Assembly (NCBI RefSeq): GCF_029277305.1
Contig: NZ_CP119526.1
Strand: one strand, 5' to 3'
DNA length: 64,000 nt
Origin: Guptibacillus hwajinpoensis
Lineage (GTDB): Bacteria > Bacillota > Bacilli > Bacillales > Guptibacillaceae
Below are positions 49,322-57,384 of this stretch, piece after piece. The notes below the pieces were generated by a model. It searched no databases, was not told where the DNA came from, and saw nothing but the letters and a program-made list of their open reading frames with translations. The position numbers were made by a program, and so were the translations under genes. How positions within the stretch are numbered: the stretch's first letter is position 1; every line of letters begins with the position of its first letter.

Positions 49322-49717
49322 ATGGGTAGAGTCATTCATTTTGAAATACACGTTGATGACATGGCGCGGGCAAAGGAGTTTTACGGCGAAGTCTTTGGGT
49401 GGAAATTTGAGGATTGGAGCGAGTTTGCGGGCATGCCATATTTTGGTGCTGTTACTGGTGATAATAATGAATTAGGCATTAACGGCGCTCTAATGCAAAG
49501 ACAAAGTGCACCTCCAGTGTTAAAGCAGGCTGTTAATGCTTATACGTGTACGATAGGTGTAGAAGATTTGGATTCAATCGAAGCTAAAATCTTGCAATAT
49601 GGATGCAAGATAGCCTTGCCTAAATATGCTCTTCCTGGAATGGCTTGGCAAGCATACTATTTCGATACCGAAGGAAATATATTTGGTGTTCATGAACCAG
49701 ACGAAAATGCTAAATAG
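49322..49717 (+). CDS. VOC-family (glyoxalase-like) protein
   Basis: A 131-residue protein with two beta-alpha-beta-beta-beta modules of the vicinal oxygen chelate fold: VIHFEIHVDDMARAKEFYGE, then YTCTIGVEDLDSIEAKILQYG. Candidate metal ligands are H7 and the C-terminal glutamate/histidine in GNIFGVHEPDE. The closest type by pattern is the small cytosolic VOC protein with no assigned reaction. AAGGAGGAAATG precedes ATG 49322. It may share transcription with the methyltransferase region downstream. Confidence 0.85.
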   Translation: MGRVIHFEIHVDDMARAKEFYGEVFGWKFEDWSEFAGMPYFGAVTGDNNELGINGALMQRQSAPPVLKQAVNAYTCTIGVEDLDSIEAKILQYGCKIALPKYALPGMAWQAYYFDTEGNIFGVHEPDENAK

Positions 49718-49758
49718 TTATATGAATTAGTATCATTTTATCAAAAAGGAGAGGTACT

Positions 49759-49851
49759 CATGAACCTAATAGAACACGATATATAACAACTTTATCCGCT
49801 TATTAGGGGGCCTCCATATTGTAGTAGAAAACGAAATAGGATAAGTAAACT
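49759..49851 (+). pseudogene. Possible remnant of a small gene
   Basis: An AAGGAGAGG site and ATG 49759 open MNLIEHDI and then a stop. Reading past the stop and shifting frame gives RLLGGLHIVVENEIG before TAA near 49848, which looks protein-like. This suggests a decayed gene, but the fragment is short and unidentified. Confidence 0.3.
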
Positions 49852-49870
49852 ACTAATTGGAGGTACTCGA

Positions 49871-50647
49871 ATGGACACAGATGCGCAATTCATGGATTAT
49901 CTTAAAGACGTAGATCATGATTTTACAGGATGGGACTTTTCCTTTATAACAGGTACTGGAAGAATGCAAACCCAATTACTTCCATGGTCGTATGGAAGTA
50001 TTGCGAAAACAGCGATACAACAATCCAAAATCATGTTGGACATGGGTACTGGTGGGGGTGAGTTTCTATCTTTGCTAAGACCTTTGCCAGATCATGTTTA
50101 CGCTACGGAAGGATACGAACCGAATGTTGCAATTGCTAAAAAGAGACTTGAACCCCTTGGGGTTAAAGTGATTGAGTTTGTAGATGATGCTATTCTACCC
50201 TTTGATAATGGACAATTTGATTTGATCTTGAACCAGCATGAGTCGTATTCTGCTATAGAACTTCATAGAATCAGTTCGAGTGGAGGAAACATTATTACTC
50301 AGCAGGTCGGTTGGACAGACTGTTATCAAATAAATGACAAGCTAGGGGTTCCTTTAAATGAAGATCCTTTAAATGAAGATTTTCAAAATTGGTGCTTGGA
50401 AAAAGCTTTAGAGGAACTTGAAGGAAGCGGTTTTAAGATATTAGAGAGCAGCGAAGCATTTCCAGTACAGCGTTTTTACGACATAGGAGCATTAGCTTAT
50501 TATTTAAAAGCAATCCCCTGGCAAATACCAGACTTCAGTATACAAGGGTATATGAATGAATTGTATAACGTGCATTGTATGATAAAAGAAAAAGGGTACT
50601 TCGATGTAAATCAGCATCGCTTCCTTATTAAAGCAGAAGCAAGATAA
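49871..50647 (+). CDS. Class I SAM-dependent methyltransferase
   Basis: A 258-residue protein with motif I MLDMGTGGGEFLSLL near residue 58, an acidic end of strand 2 (ATEGYEP), VDDAILPFDNGQFDLILNQH (motifs II/III) and a C-terminal capping region. An in-frame tandem duplication gives PLNEDPLNED near residue 161. TTGGAGGTAC precedes ATG 49871. Substrate unknown. It is monocistronic with a strong terminator, immediately followed by MITE A3. Confidence 0.85.
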   Translation: MDTDAQFMDYLKDVDHDFTGWDFSFITGTGRMQTQLLPWSYGSIAKTAIQQSKIMLDMGTGGGEFLSLLRPLPDHVYATEGYEPNVAIAKKRLEPLGVKVIEFVDDAILPFDNGQFDLILNQHESYSAIELHRISSSGGNIITQQVGWTDCYQINDKLGVPLNEDPLNEDFQNWCLEKALEELEGSGFKILESSEAFPVQRFYDIGALAYYLKAIPWQIPDFSIQGYMNELYNVHCMIKEKGYFDVNQHRFLIKAEAR

Positions 50648-50654
50648 AGAGATG

Positions 50655-50680
50655 AAGCCTTCATACGAAGGCTTTTTTTT
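50655..50680 (+). terminator. Terminator of the methyltransferase gene
   Basis: AAGCCTTC pairs with GAAGGCTT around ATAC, followed by T residues. Confidence 0.92.
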
Positions 50681-50688
50681 ATTTATAA

Positions 50689-50802
50689 GGGTCTTTTCTT
50701 AAAGATTGTTGTTTTTGAAAGTATTTTCGTAAAAGAACCTGACTACGCTAATTGGAGCGGAAATTAACCCACGCTTATAGCAACAATGTCTACGAAAGAG
50801 CG
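50689..50802. mobile_element. MITE-like element, family A, short form (copy A3)
   Basis: The 114-base element has termini GGGTCTTTTCTTAAAGATTG and the reverse complement of CGCTCTTTCGTAGACATTGT and is flanked on both sides by ATTTATAA. It lacks the GC-rich core of A1 and A2 but keeps ATTGGAGCGGAAATTAACCC. No coding content. It is the best-preserved short member of the family in this window. Confidence 0.92.
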
Positions 50803-50895
50803 ATTTATAAAAAATGAGCTTTTACCCACATGAAAGGAAGGTAATGGAAACAGTTTCTTTTGGGAATGATGAGAAGTAAGAAAGGGGTGCTTGTC

Positions 50896-51621
50896 ATGGA
50901 TATATTAATGGATAGCGTAAAGGTCATTTTCCGTATCATAACCATACTCCCGCTCATGCTTGCAATCGTACTCTACATGGGAAAGCGCTCAATCGGTGAA
51001 CTTCCAGTTTTTGATTTCCTAGTCATTCTTGTTTTCGGAGCTGTTGTAGGTGCGGATATTGCAGACCCAAAGATTAATCATTTTCATACGGTTGTCGCAA
51101 TGATTATTATTGCCCTTCTACAAAAACTAATTATCTACTTGAAGTTAAAACATCAGAAAGTAGGAAAGTTACTTACGTTTGAACCTACTGTTGTTCTATA
51201 TCAAGGTGTATTTTTAAAGGAAAATATGAAACAAATAAAATACTCGATTGATAACATTCTACAGATGCTCAGGGAAGATGGTGTATTTCATACAAAGGAT
51301 GTTGAGCTTGCTATTGTGGAAGCTAACGGCAAGTTAAGCGTGAAATTATACTCTGATAAAGAGGCCGTTATCCGTGAAGACCTATCGATTCATAAATCGG
51401 ATAATCAATTTGAATTCCCAGTTGTCCTCGACGGGATTGTTCAGACAGACTTGCTACACCATATGGATAAATCAGAAGCCTGGCTAATGGCGGAGTTAGA
51501 GAAAATTGGAGAATCTAATGTTTCCTCCTTTTTTTATATAGGTCTAAATACAAAGAATGAACTCATCATGTCCAAAAAGCACACGGTGAAAACGAAGAAT
51601 GTTCCTCCTTTTTACCATTGA
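50896..51621 (+). CDS. DUF421-domain membrane protein (YetF-like)
   Basis: A 241-residue protein with three N-terminal transmembrane helices (VIFRIITILPLMLAIVLYM; FLVILVFGAVVGADIA; VVAMIIIALLQKLIIYL) followed by the soluble DUF421/YetF domain (EPTVVLYQGVFLKENMKQI). The GKRSIGELPVFDFLVILV segment is the family signature. ATG 50896 with AAAGGGGTG upstream is better than the TTG at 50860. Some YetF-type proteins are tied to spore germination or envelope functions; no role is assigned here. Confidence 0.85.
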   Translation: MDILMDSVKVIFRIITILPLMLAIVLYMGKRSIGELPVFDFLVILVFGAVVGADIADPKINHFHTVVAMIIIALLQKLIIYLKLKHQKVGKLLTFEPTVVLYQGVFLKENMKQIKYSIDNILQMLREDGVFHTKDVELAIVEANGKLSVKLYSDKEAVIREDLSIHKSDNQFEFPVVLDGIVQTDLLHHMDKSEAWLMAELEKIGESNVSSFFYIGLNTKNELIMSKKHTVKTKNVPPFYH

Positions 51622-51642
51622 ACGATCGTATAAGCTTCGTAT

Positions 51643-51676
51643 CAAAAAAGGTCATCATATTGATGACCTTTTTTAT
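51643..51676 (+). terminator. Terminator of the DUF421 gene
   Basis: AAAAAAGGTCATCA pairs with TGATGACCTTTTTT around TAT. Confidence 0.93.
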
Positions 51677-51733
51677 TGTGGGACGTTATAAGGTTAGTAC
51701 TTTTATCCCGATTTAGTTCTATTCTGGAGAGGG

Positions 51734-51748
51734 TATTTTGAGAGAAAA
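51734..51748 (+). promoter_or_regulatory. Upstream CodY-like box
   Basis: TATTTTGAGAGAAAA matches ten of fifteen positions of the CodY consensus AATTTTCWGAAAATT, about 60 bases upstream of the dppA -35. Confidence 0.4.
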
Positions 51749-51788
51749 TATAGGTAATATGTAATAAAACTACATTTATTTTTTAGAA

Positions 51789-51803
51789 TATTTTGAGAAA
51801 ACA
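51789..51803 (+). promoter_or_regulatory. CodY-like box over the dppA -35
   Basis: TATTTTGAGAAAACA matches eleven of fifteen positions of AATTTTCWGAAAATT and contains the -35 hexamer TTGAGA. B. subtilis dpp is a classic CodY target. Confidence 0.55.
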
Positions 51804-51821
51804 AGTAAATGGTGGTATAAT
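51793..51821 (+). promoter_or_regulatory. Sigma-A promoter of the dpp operon
   Basis: TTGAGA and TATAAT are separated by 17 bases, with the dppA start 42 bases downstream. Confidence 0.85.
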
Positions 51822-51863
51822 TGTTCAGAAAGTTAAGAAAAAAGAAGGGGAGGAGGGCAATTT

Positions 51864-52685
51864 GTGAAGTTTTATTTATCAGTGGATATGGAAGGAATTA
51901 GTGGTCTAGTAGATGATACGTTTGTTGATTCTAGTAAACAAAACTATCTTCGCGGTCAAGAGATTATGACGAAAGAAACCAATCATGTGATTGAAGCTGC
52001 ACTTGATCATGGGTGTAGAGAAGTAATTGTAAACGATAGCCATTCCAAAATGAATAATCTGCTTTTTGAGAAGTTACATCCAGAAGCAAAACTAGTTTCA
52101 GGAGATGTAAAGCCATTTTCAATGGTTCAGGGGTTGGATTATACATATGACGGCATGGGGCTTATTGGTTATCATGCAAGTGCGTCCAAGCCGGGTGTAA
52201 TGTCGCACTCAATGACGTTTGCTGTAAAGAATTTCTACATAAACGATCGAACAGTTGGTGAACTTGGTCTGAATGCATATGTTGCAGGATATTTTGGCGT
52301 ACCCGTTTGGTTAGTTGCTGGAGATGACAGGGCAGTAATTGAAGCGAAGGAGCTTCTTCCGAACGTTACGACAGCTGTAGTCAAGGAATCGATTTCTCGA
52401 TCATCAGCACTTGTTCTATCACCTGAGAAAACTGGTCAGCTTCTTAAGAACAAAACTGTGCAAGCGATGGAGAACAGGCGGAATGTAGAGCCATTAATCC
52501 CACCAAAACAACCAATTCTTCGTATCGAATTTACAAATTATGGACAGGCAGAATGGGCAAGTATTATGCCTGGAGCTGAACTTGAAAAAGGTACAGTCGT
52601 CAAGTTTCAAGCGAAAGATATGCTAGAAGCCTATCAAGCTATGCTTGTTATGACCGAATTAGCAACTAGAACAACATTTTGCTAG
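51864..52685 (+). CDS. dppA: D-aminopeptidase, M55 family
   Basis: A 273-residue M55 metallopeptidase. Zinc ligands are in FYLSVDMEGISGLV (D8 and E10), VNDSHSKMNN (H) and GYHASASKPGVMSHSM (H), with the C-terminal half conserved (NRTVGELGLNAYVAGYFG-like). It releases D-amino acids, especially D-Ala, from peptides in the cytoplasm. GTG 51864 follows GAGGAGGGC. It heads the dpp-type operon, 15 bases before dppB. Confidence 0.93.
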   Translation: MKFYLSVDMEGISGLVDDTFVDSSKQNYLRGQEIMTKETNHVIEAALDHGCREVIVNDSHSKMNNLLFEKLHPEAKLVSGDVKPFSMVQGLDYTYDGMGLIGYHASASKPGVMSHSMTFAVKNFYINDRTVGELGLNAYVAGYFGVPVWLVAGDDRAVIEAKELLPNVTTAVVKESISRSSALVLSPEKTGQLLKNKTVQAMENRRNVEPLIPPKQPILRIEFTNYGQAEWASIMPGAELEKGTVVKFQAKDMLEAYQAMLVMTELATRTTFC

Positions 52686-52700
52686 AAAGTAGGGATGCCT

Positions 52701-53630
52701 GTGGCGAAATATGTATTAAGTCGATTGATCGCTATGGTGATTACATTGTGGATAATTGTGACCATTACATTTTTCTTAATGCATGCGGTTCCAGGTTCAC
52801 CATTTAACCAAGAAAGAAATACAAGTGAAGCGGTCCAACAAAATCTCGAAGCGCACTATCATTTAGATGAGCCTGTCTTTATTCAATATGTTATTTATAT
52901 CAAATCACTTGCAACACTTGATTTTGGTCCTTCTATTAAACAATCATCAACATCTGTGAACGAAATGATTGGGAGAGGATTTCCTGTTTCTGCAGAGTTG
53001 GGGGTGATTTCATTATTGATTGCAGTTATTTCTGGAATGATTCTAGGTATATTGGCTGCTCTTAAACACAATGGGGTCATTGATTACATAGCTATGACAT
53101 TCGCTGTTATCGGTATATCGGTTCCAAACTTCATTATGGCAACCTTGCTTATTCAGCAGCTCGCTGTTACGTGGGAGATTTTCCCGGTGGCTACGTGGGC
53201 AAGCCCAGTTCACATGATATTGCCTTCAATTGCTTTAGCTACCGGGCCAATGGCCATTATTGCTCGATTAACACGATCGAGCATGATTGAAGTACTTAAC
53301 CAAGACTATATTTTAACTGCACGAGCAAAAGGTATGACAACGTTTCAAATTGTTACGAAACACGCGATGCGAAATGCGCTACTTCCTGTTATCACAATCC
53401 TTGGAACGCTTGTAGCGGGTGTTCTCACTGGTAGTTTTGTTATTGAGAAAATCTTTGCTATACCAGGTATGGGAAAGTACTTCATTAATGGGATCAATGA
53501 CAGAGATTATCCTGTCATTATGGGTACAACAGTGTTTTATAGCGCCTTTTTAATTCTCATGCTTTTTGTTGTAGATATTGTCTACGGGATACTAGATCCG
53601 AGAATCAAGCTACATAAGAGGGGGAATTAA
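52701..53630 (+). CDS. dppB: Dipeptide ABC transporter permease DppB
   Basis: A 309-residue integral membrane protein with six helices. The N-terminal helix MAKYVLSRLIAMVITLWIIV is typical of the DppB/OppB type, as is the cytoplasmic EAA loop (LTARAKGMTTFQIVTKHAMRNALLP). GTG 52701 has AGGG seven bases upstream; the ATG at 52695 overlaps that site. It forms the channel with DppC. dppC starts immediately after its stop. Confidence 0.93.
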   Translation: MAKYVLSRLIAMVITLWIIVTITFFLMHAVPGSPFNQERNTSEAVQQNLEAHYHLDEPVFIQYVIYIKSLATLDFGPSIKQSSTSVNEMIGRGFPVSAELGVISLLIAVISGMILGILAALKHNGVIDYIAMTFAVIGISVPNFIMATLLIQQLAVTWEIFPVATWASPVHMILPSIALATGPMAIIARLTRSSMIEVLNQDYILTARAKGMTTFQIVTKHAMRNALLPVITILGTLVAGVLTGSFVIEKIFAIPGMGKYFINGINDRDYPVIMGTTVFYSAFLILMLFVVDIVYGILDPRIKLHKRGN

Positions 53631-53631
53631 G

Positions 53632-54579
53632 ATGGGGCTCCCAGAACAAAAAGAAGGAAAGATACAAGCGCCAGACGATTTATTCGTACCTCTCCGTGAA
53701 TCATCAGCTGATGCTGAAATGATAGCCAAGCCTAGCATTTCTTACTGGAAGGATGCCTGGTTAAGGCTTTCGGGAAACAAACTTTCCATGTCGGGTCTTG
53801 TTATGTTAATTCTACTTGTCACAATGGCGATCATTGGTCCAATGATTACACCTTATTCATATGAACACCAAGTTTTAACAGAGGGAAATTTACCTCCTTC
53901 GTTTGAACACTGGTTTGGAACCGATAACCTTGGGCGTGACATGTTTACAAGAACATGGAATGGCGCAAGAATTTCATTATTTGTTGGTTTTATGGCTGCG
54001 ATTATCGATTTCCTGATAGGTGTAGCTTATGGTGGTTTTTCAGGTTATAAGGGCGGTAGAGTAGATCATTTCATGATGAGAATCATTGAGATTCTATACG
54101 GCCTTCCGTACTTACTCATGGTCATCCTATTAATGGTCGTTATGGGGCCAGGTTTATTCACGATTATTATTGCGTTGACTGTAACTGGTTGGGTAGGGAT
54201 GGCGAGAATTGTTCGAGGACAGGTGCTTCAATTGAAAAATGCAGAACACGTTCTCGCATCTCGCACATTTGGAGCGAGTGCTAGTCGGGTGATTCGTAAG
54301 AATTTACTACCGAATACAATGGGACCAATCATAGTTCAAATGACATTAACCGTGCCGACGGCAATTTTTGCAGAAGCATTTTTAAGCTTTCTAGGTCTTG
54401 GTGTCCAGGCTCCTGTCGCAAGCTGGGGAGTAATGGCTAATGATGGATTATCCGTTATTTTATCAGGGCACTGGTGGAGATTATTCTTTCCTGCGTTTTT
54501 CATTTCATTAACAATGTTTGCGTTTAATGTTCTAGGAGATGGGTTGCAAGATGCACTGGATCCTAAACTTCGTAGATAG
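53632..54579 (+). CDS. dppC: Dipeptide ABC transporter permease DppC
   Basis: A 315-residue permease with an N-terminal cytoplasmic stretch of about 45 residues, then WLRLSGNKLSMSGLVMLILL and the family's HWFGTDNLGRDMFTRTWNGA and EAA loop (LASRTFGASASRVIRKNLLP). GAGGGGGAATT precedes ATG 53632. It pairs with DppB. No ATPase gene follows; the binding-protein gene comes next. Confidence 0.93.
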   Translation: MGLPEQKEGKIQAPDDLFVPLRESSADAEMIAKPSISYWKDAWLRLSGNKLSMSGLVMLILLVTMAIIGPMITPYSYEHQVLTEGNLPPSFEHWFGTDNLGRDMFTRTWNGARISLFVGFMAAIIDFLIGVAYGGFSGYKGGRVDHFMMRIIEILYGLPYLLMVILLMVVMGPGLFTIIIALTVTGWVGMARIVRGQVLQLKNAEHVLASRTFGASASRVIRKNLLPNTMGPIIVQMTLTVPTAIFAEAFLSFLGLGVQAPVASWGVMANDGLSVILSGHWWRLFFPAFFISLTMFAFNVLGDGLQDALDPKLRR

Positions 54580-54617
54580 TGGTTTAGTCTATTAATTATC
54601 ATAAAGGGGGAATTGGT

Positions 54618-56243
54618 TTGAAGAAACTAGTAGTACTTTTACTTTCACTTGTGCTTTTGTTAGGAATTGTAGGGTGTACAACAACGGAAAACAGTTCTTC
54701 TAACTCAGGCTCTGAAAATGATGAGTCTAAGGAAGAAAGCAAGAAGGTATTGAAACTTAACAACGGTAGTGAACCGACTTCTTTTGATCCGCCTATTGGA
54801 TTTGATAGTGTTTCATGGAATGCATTGAACAACTTAATGGAAGGTATGACTCGTTTAGATCAAGACGACCAACCGCAACCCGCAGCGGCTAAAGAATGGG
54901 AGTTATCTGATGATGGCAAAACGTACACGTTTCATCTTAGAGATGCTAAATGGTCTAATGGAGAGCCAGTAACAGCAGAAGACTTTGAGTACGCGTGGAA
55001 GCGCCTTGCGAATCCAGATACAGCATCTCCAGCTGCTTTTCTTGCTTATTTTATTGAAGGAGCTGAAGCCTTTAATACGGGTGAAGGTTCTGAAGAAGAT
55101 ATGATGGTGAAAGCGGTTGACGAATCAACGTTAGAAGTACAGCTTGAAAGTCCTGTACCTTACTTCCCAAGTCTTGTTTCAAACCCAGCATTTTTCCCTG
55201 TGCATAAAGATACTGTTGAAGCAGATCCTGAATGGCATACAGAAGCAGATACGTATGTAAGTAATGGGCCGTTCAAGCTTACGAAATGGGAGCATGATTC
55301 TAAATTTGTCTTTAGTAAAAACGAGAATTACTGGGACGTAGCTAATGTGAAACTCGATGAAGTTGACTGGGCAATGGTCGACGATACGAATACAGAGTAC
55401 CAAATGTACAAAACAGGCGAACTTCATACATCTGATGTCCCTGCTGACTTAAGTGAAGAGCTGTTTGATAATGGTCAAGCTCAAGTAGAGGATCAATCAG
55501 GAACGTATTTCTACCGTTTTAATCTAGATATGGAGCCTTTCCAAAATGAGAACATTCGTAAAGCCTTCGCAATGGCTATTGACCAACAGAAAATCGTAGA
55601 ATTTGTTACTAAGAATGAAGAAAAACCAGCTCACGGCTTTGTCGCATATGGGTTTGAAGATGCGTCAGGAGGCGATTTTAGAGAAGTTGGTGGAGATCTT
55701 GTAACAACAGATGCTAACAAAGCGAAAGAGCTACTCGAAAAGGGAATGGAAGAAGAAGGATATAATGAACTCCCTAATGTTACTTTAACTTACAATACAA
55801 GTGATGCTCACAAGAAAATAGCTGAGACGCTTCAGCAAATGTATAAAGAAGTGTTAGGTGTAAATATCGATCTTGCAAATCAAGAATGGAATGTGTTCTC
55901 TGATGAACAGAAGCAACTGAAACTTCAATTCTCGCGTAGCTCGTTCCTTGCAGATTATGGAGATCCTATTAATTTCCTTGAAAGTTTCCAAACAGGACAC
56001 TCCATGAACCGAACTGGTTGGAGTAGTGAAGAATACGATAGCTTAATTCAGCAAGCTAAAGAAGAAACTGATGAAGCTAAGCGGTTTGAATTAATGCACG
56101 AGGCTGAAGCATTGTTATTTGAAGAGATGCCTATATTCCCAATTCATTTCTACAATCAGGTGTACCTTCAAAATGAAGATGTGACAGGGATTGTTCGTCA
56201 CCCTGTAGGTTATATGGAATTGAAGGATGCAGCTATTAAATAA
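54618..56243 (+). CDS. dppE: Peptide ABC transporter substrate-binding lipoprotein
   Basis: A 541-residue SBP family 5 protein with a lipoprotein signal (LLLSLVLLLGIVGC, cysteine about 20), a serine/glutamate-rich spacer, and the family's NGSEPTSFDPPIGFDSVSWN start, NLMEGMTRLD and FHLRDAKWSNGEPVTAEDFE blocks. TTG 54618 follows AAAGGGGG. It captures di- or oligopeptides, probably cell-wall peptides, on the outer face of the membrane. A clear terminator hairpin follows its stop. Confidence 0.94.
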   Translation: MKKLVVLLLSLVLLLGIVGCTTTENSSSNSGSENDESKEESKKVLKLNNGSEPTSFDPPIGFDSVSWNALNNLMEGMTRLDQDDQPQPAAAKEWELSDDGKTYTFHLRDAKWSNGEPVTAEDFEYAWKRLANPDTASPAAFLAYFIEGAEAFNTGEGSEEDMMVKAVDESTLEVQLESPVPYFPSLVSNPAFFPVHKDTVEADPEWHTEADTYVSNGPFKLTKWEHDSKFVFSKNENYWDVANVKLDEVDWAMVDDTNTEYQMYKTGELHTSDVPADLSEELFDNGQAQVEDQSGTYFYRFNLDMEPFQNENIRKAFAMAIDQQKIVEFVTKNEEKPAHGFVAYGFEDASGGDFREVGGDLVTTDANKAKELLEKGMEEEGYNELPNVTLTYNTSDAHKKIAETLQQMYKEVLGVNIDLANQEWNVFSDEQKQLKLQFSRSSFLADYGDPINFLESFQTGHSMNRTGWSSEEYDSLIQQAKEETDEAKRFELMHEAEALLFEEMPIFPIHFYNQVYLQNEDVTGIVRHPVGYMELKDAAIK

Positions 56244-56250
56244 GTCATCT

Positions 56251-56279
56251 GAGCCCGTCTTTCGAGAACGGGCTCTTTT
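56251..56279 (+). terminator. Terminator or attenuator after dppE
   Basis: GAGCCCGT pairs with ACGGGCTC, followed by TTTT. It separates the transport genes from the two hydrolase genes and lies inside the longest reading frame of the next gene. Confidence 0.8.
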
Positions 56280-56475
56280 CAATGATTTAGTAAACAGATG
56301 TTGGCATTTAATCCAATATAAAGGAAGTTCGGTTAATGAATACGAGAATGTTTCATATTCTCTGTCTCTTTTCTCAGGAAAGGGCTATAGTTCTAAGGAA
56401 ATCATTGATAGAATTGTAGGTGGAGCAAAAGTCCTATTTTACTTAAAATACATGCAGTACTGGGAGGGTCTATCA

Positions 56476-57384
56476 TTGGAATTGATTCGTAAAACGATAG
56501 CAGTTACAACAGCAACACTATGGACTTCGCCAGAAAAAGCACGACCGATCGATCAAAAAGCGATTACTAATCCAGTAAAGCTTGAAAGCTGGATAGAGAA
56601 TCTTACATACTCACAGAGTCTTGAATTATGCGATGATAACCATATTCAATCACAGGTTCTGTACGGTGAAGAAGTCATAATCTTAGACGAACGAGGGAAT
56701 TGGTCATATGTTCTTGTGCCCTCACAACCTTCTTCAAAAGACGAACGTGGTTATCCTGGTTGGATTCCTACTGTTCAATTATCAGAACAAGTGCCAGAGC
56801 AATTCGATTCTAGCATTACGGTTAACAAACACGGTGCAAGAATGATCACAGTCAATGGCGACACGGAACTTTCTTTAAGCTTCCAAACCGTTCTACCATT
56901 GATGGAAGAGAGTCAATCAGACTACCTCGTGTGGACTCCACACGGAAAAAGCATCGTACAAAAAGATGATGCCAATTTGCGTCCTTCTAAGACGCCTTAT
57001 GGAACAGGTGAAGACCTTGTACATGAAGCTGAACAATTCATTGGTCTCCTTTATCTATGGGGCGGCATGTCATCATTCGGATATGACTGTTCGGGGTTTA
57101 GCTACAATATGGCGAGGGCAATTGGATGCACCATTCCAAGAGATGCCCATGATCAGTTTAAGGGTGGGAAGGTAATAAAAGATGGAGAGTGGGAAAAAGG
57201 AGATTTACTTTTCTTCGCTTACGAGCAAGGTAAGGGGGCTGTTCACCATGTCGGTATCTATTATGGTGAAGGTAGAATGATCCATTCTCCGAGTACTGGA
57301 CGTTTTATTGAAATCACTCCTCTAAAAGGAACGCTTTATGAAGAAGAGCTTTGTGGTGTACGTAGATATTGGGGGAACAGTTGA
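56476..57384 (+). CDS. ykfC: NlpC/P60 peptidase with SH3-like domains (YkfC-like)
   Basis: A 302-residue protein whose C-terminal 120 residues are an NlpC/P60 domain: catalytic C205 in GYDCSGFSYNMARA and histidine in AVHHVGIYYGEG. Two bacterial-SH3-like modules precede it (TTATLWTSPEKARPID, QVLYGEEVIILDERGNWSYV). B. subtilis YkfC cleaves gamma-D-Glu-diaminopimelate links in recycled muropeptides. The longest frame begins at 56227, but TTG 56476 with GGGAGGG seven bases upstream starts just before the first SH3 module and avoids the terminator. No signal peptide, so cytosolic. The stop overlaps the next start. Confidence 0.85.
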   Translation: MELIRKTIAVTTATLWTSPEKARPIDQKAITNPVKLESWIENLTYSQSLELCDDNHIQSQVLYGEEVIILDERGNWSYVLVPSQPSSKDERGYPGWIPTVQLSEQVPEQFDSSITVNKHGARMITVNGDTELSLSFQTVLPLMEESQSDYLVWTPHGKSIVQKDDANLRPSKTPYGTGEDLVHEAEQFIGLLYLWGGMSSFGYDCSGFSYNMARAIGCTIPRDAHDQFKGGKVIKDGEWEKGDLLFFAYEQGKGAVHHVGIYYGEGRMIHSPSTGRFIEITPLKGTLYEEELCGVRRYWGNS

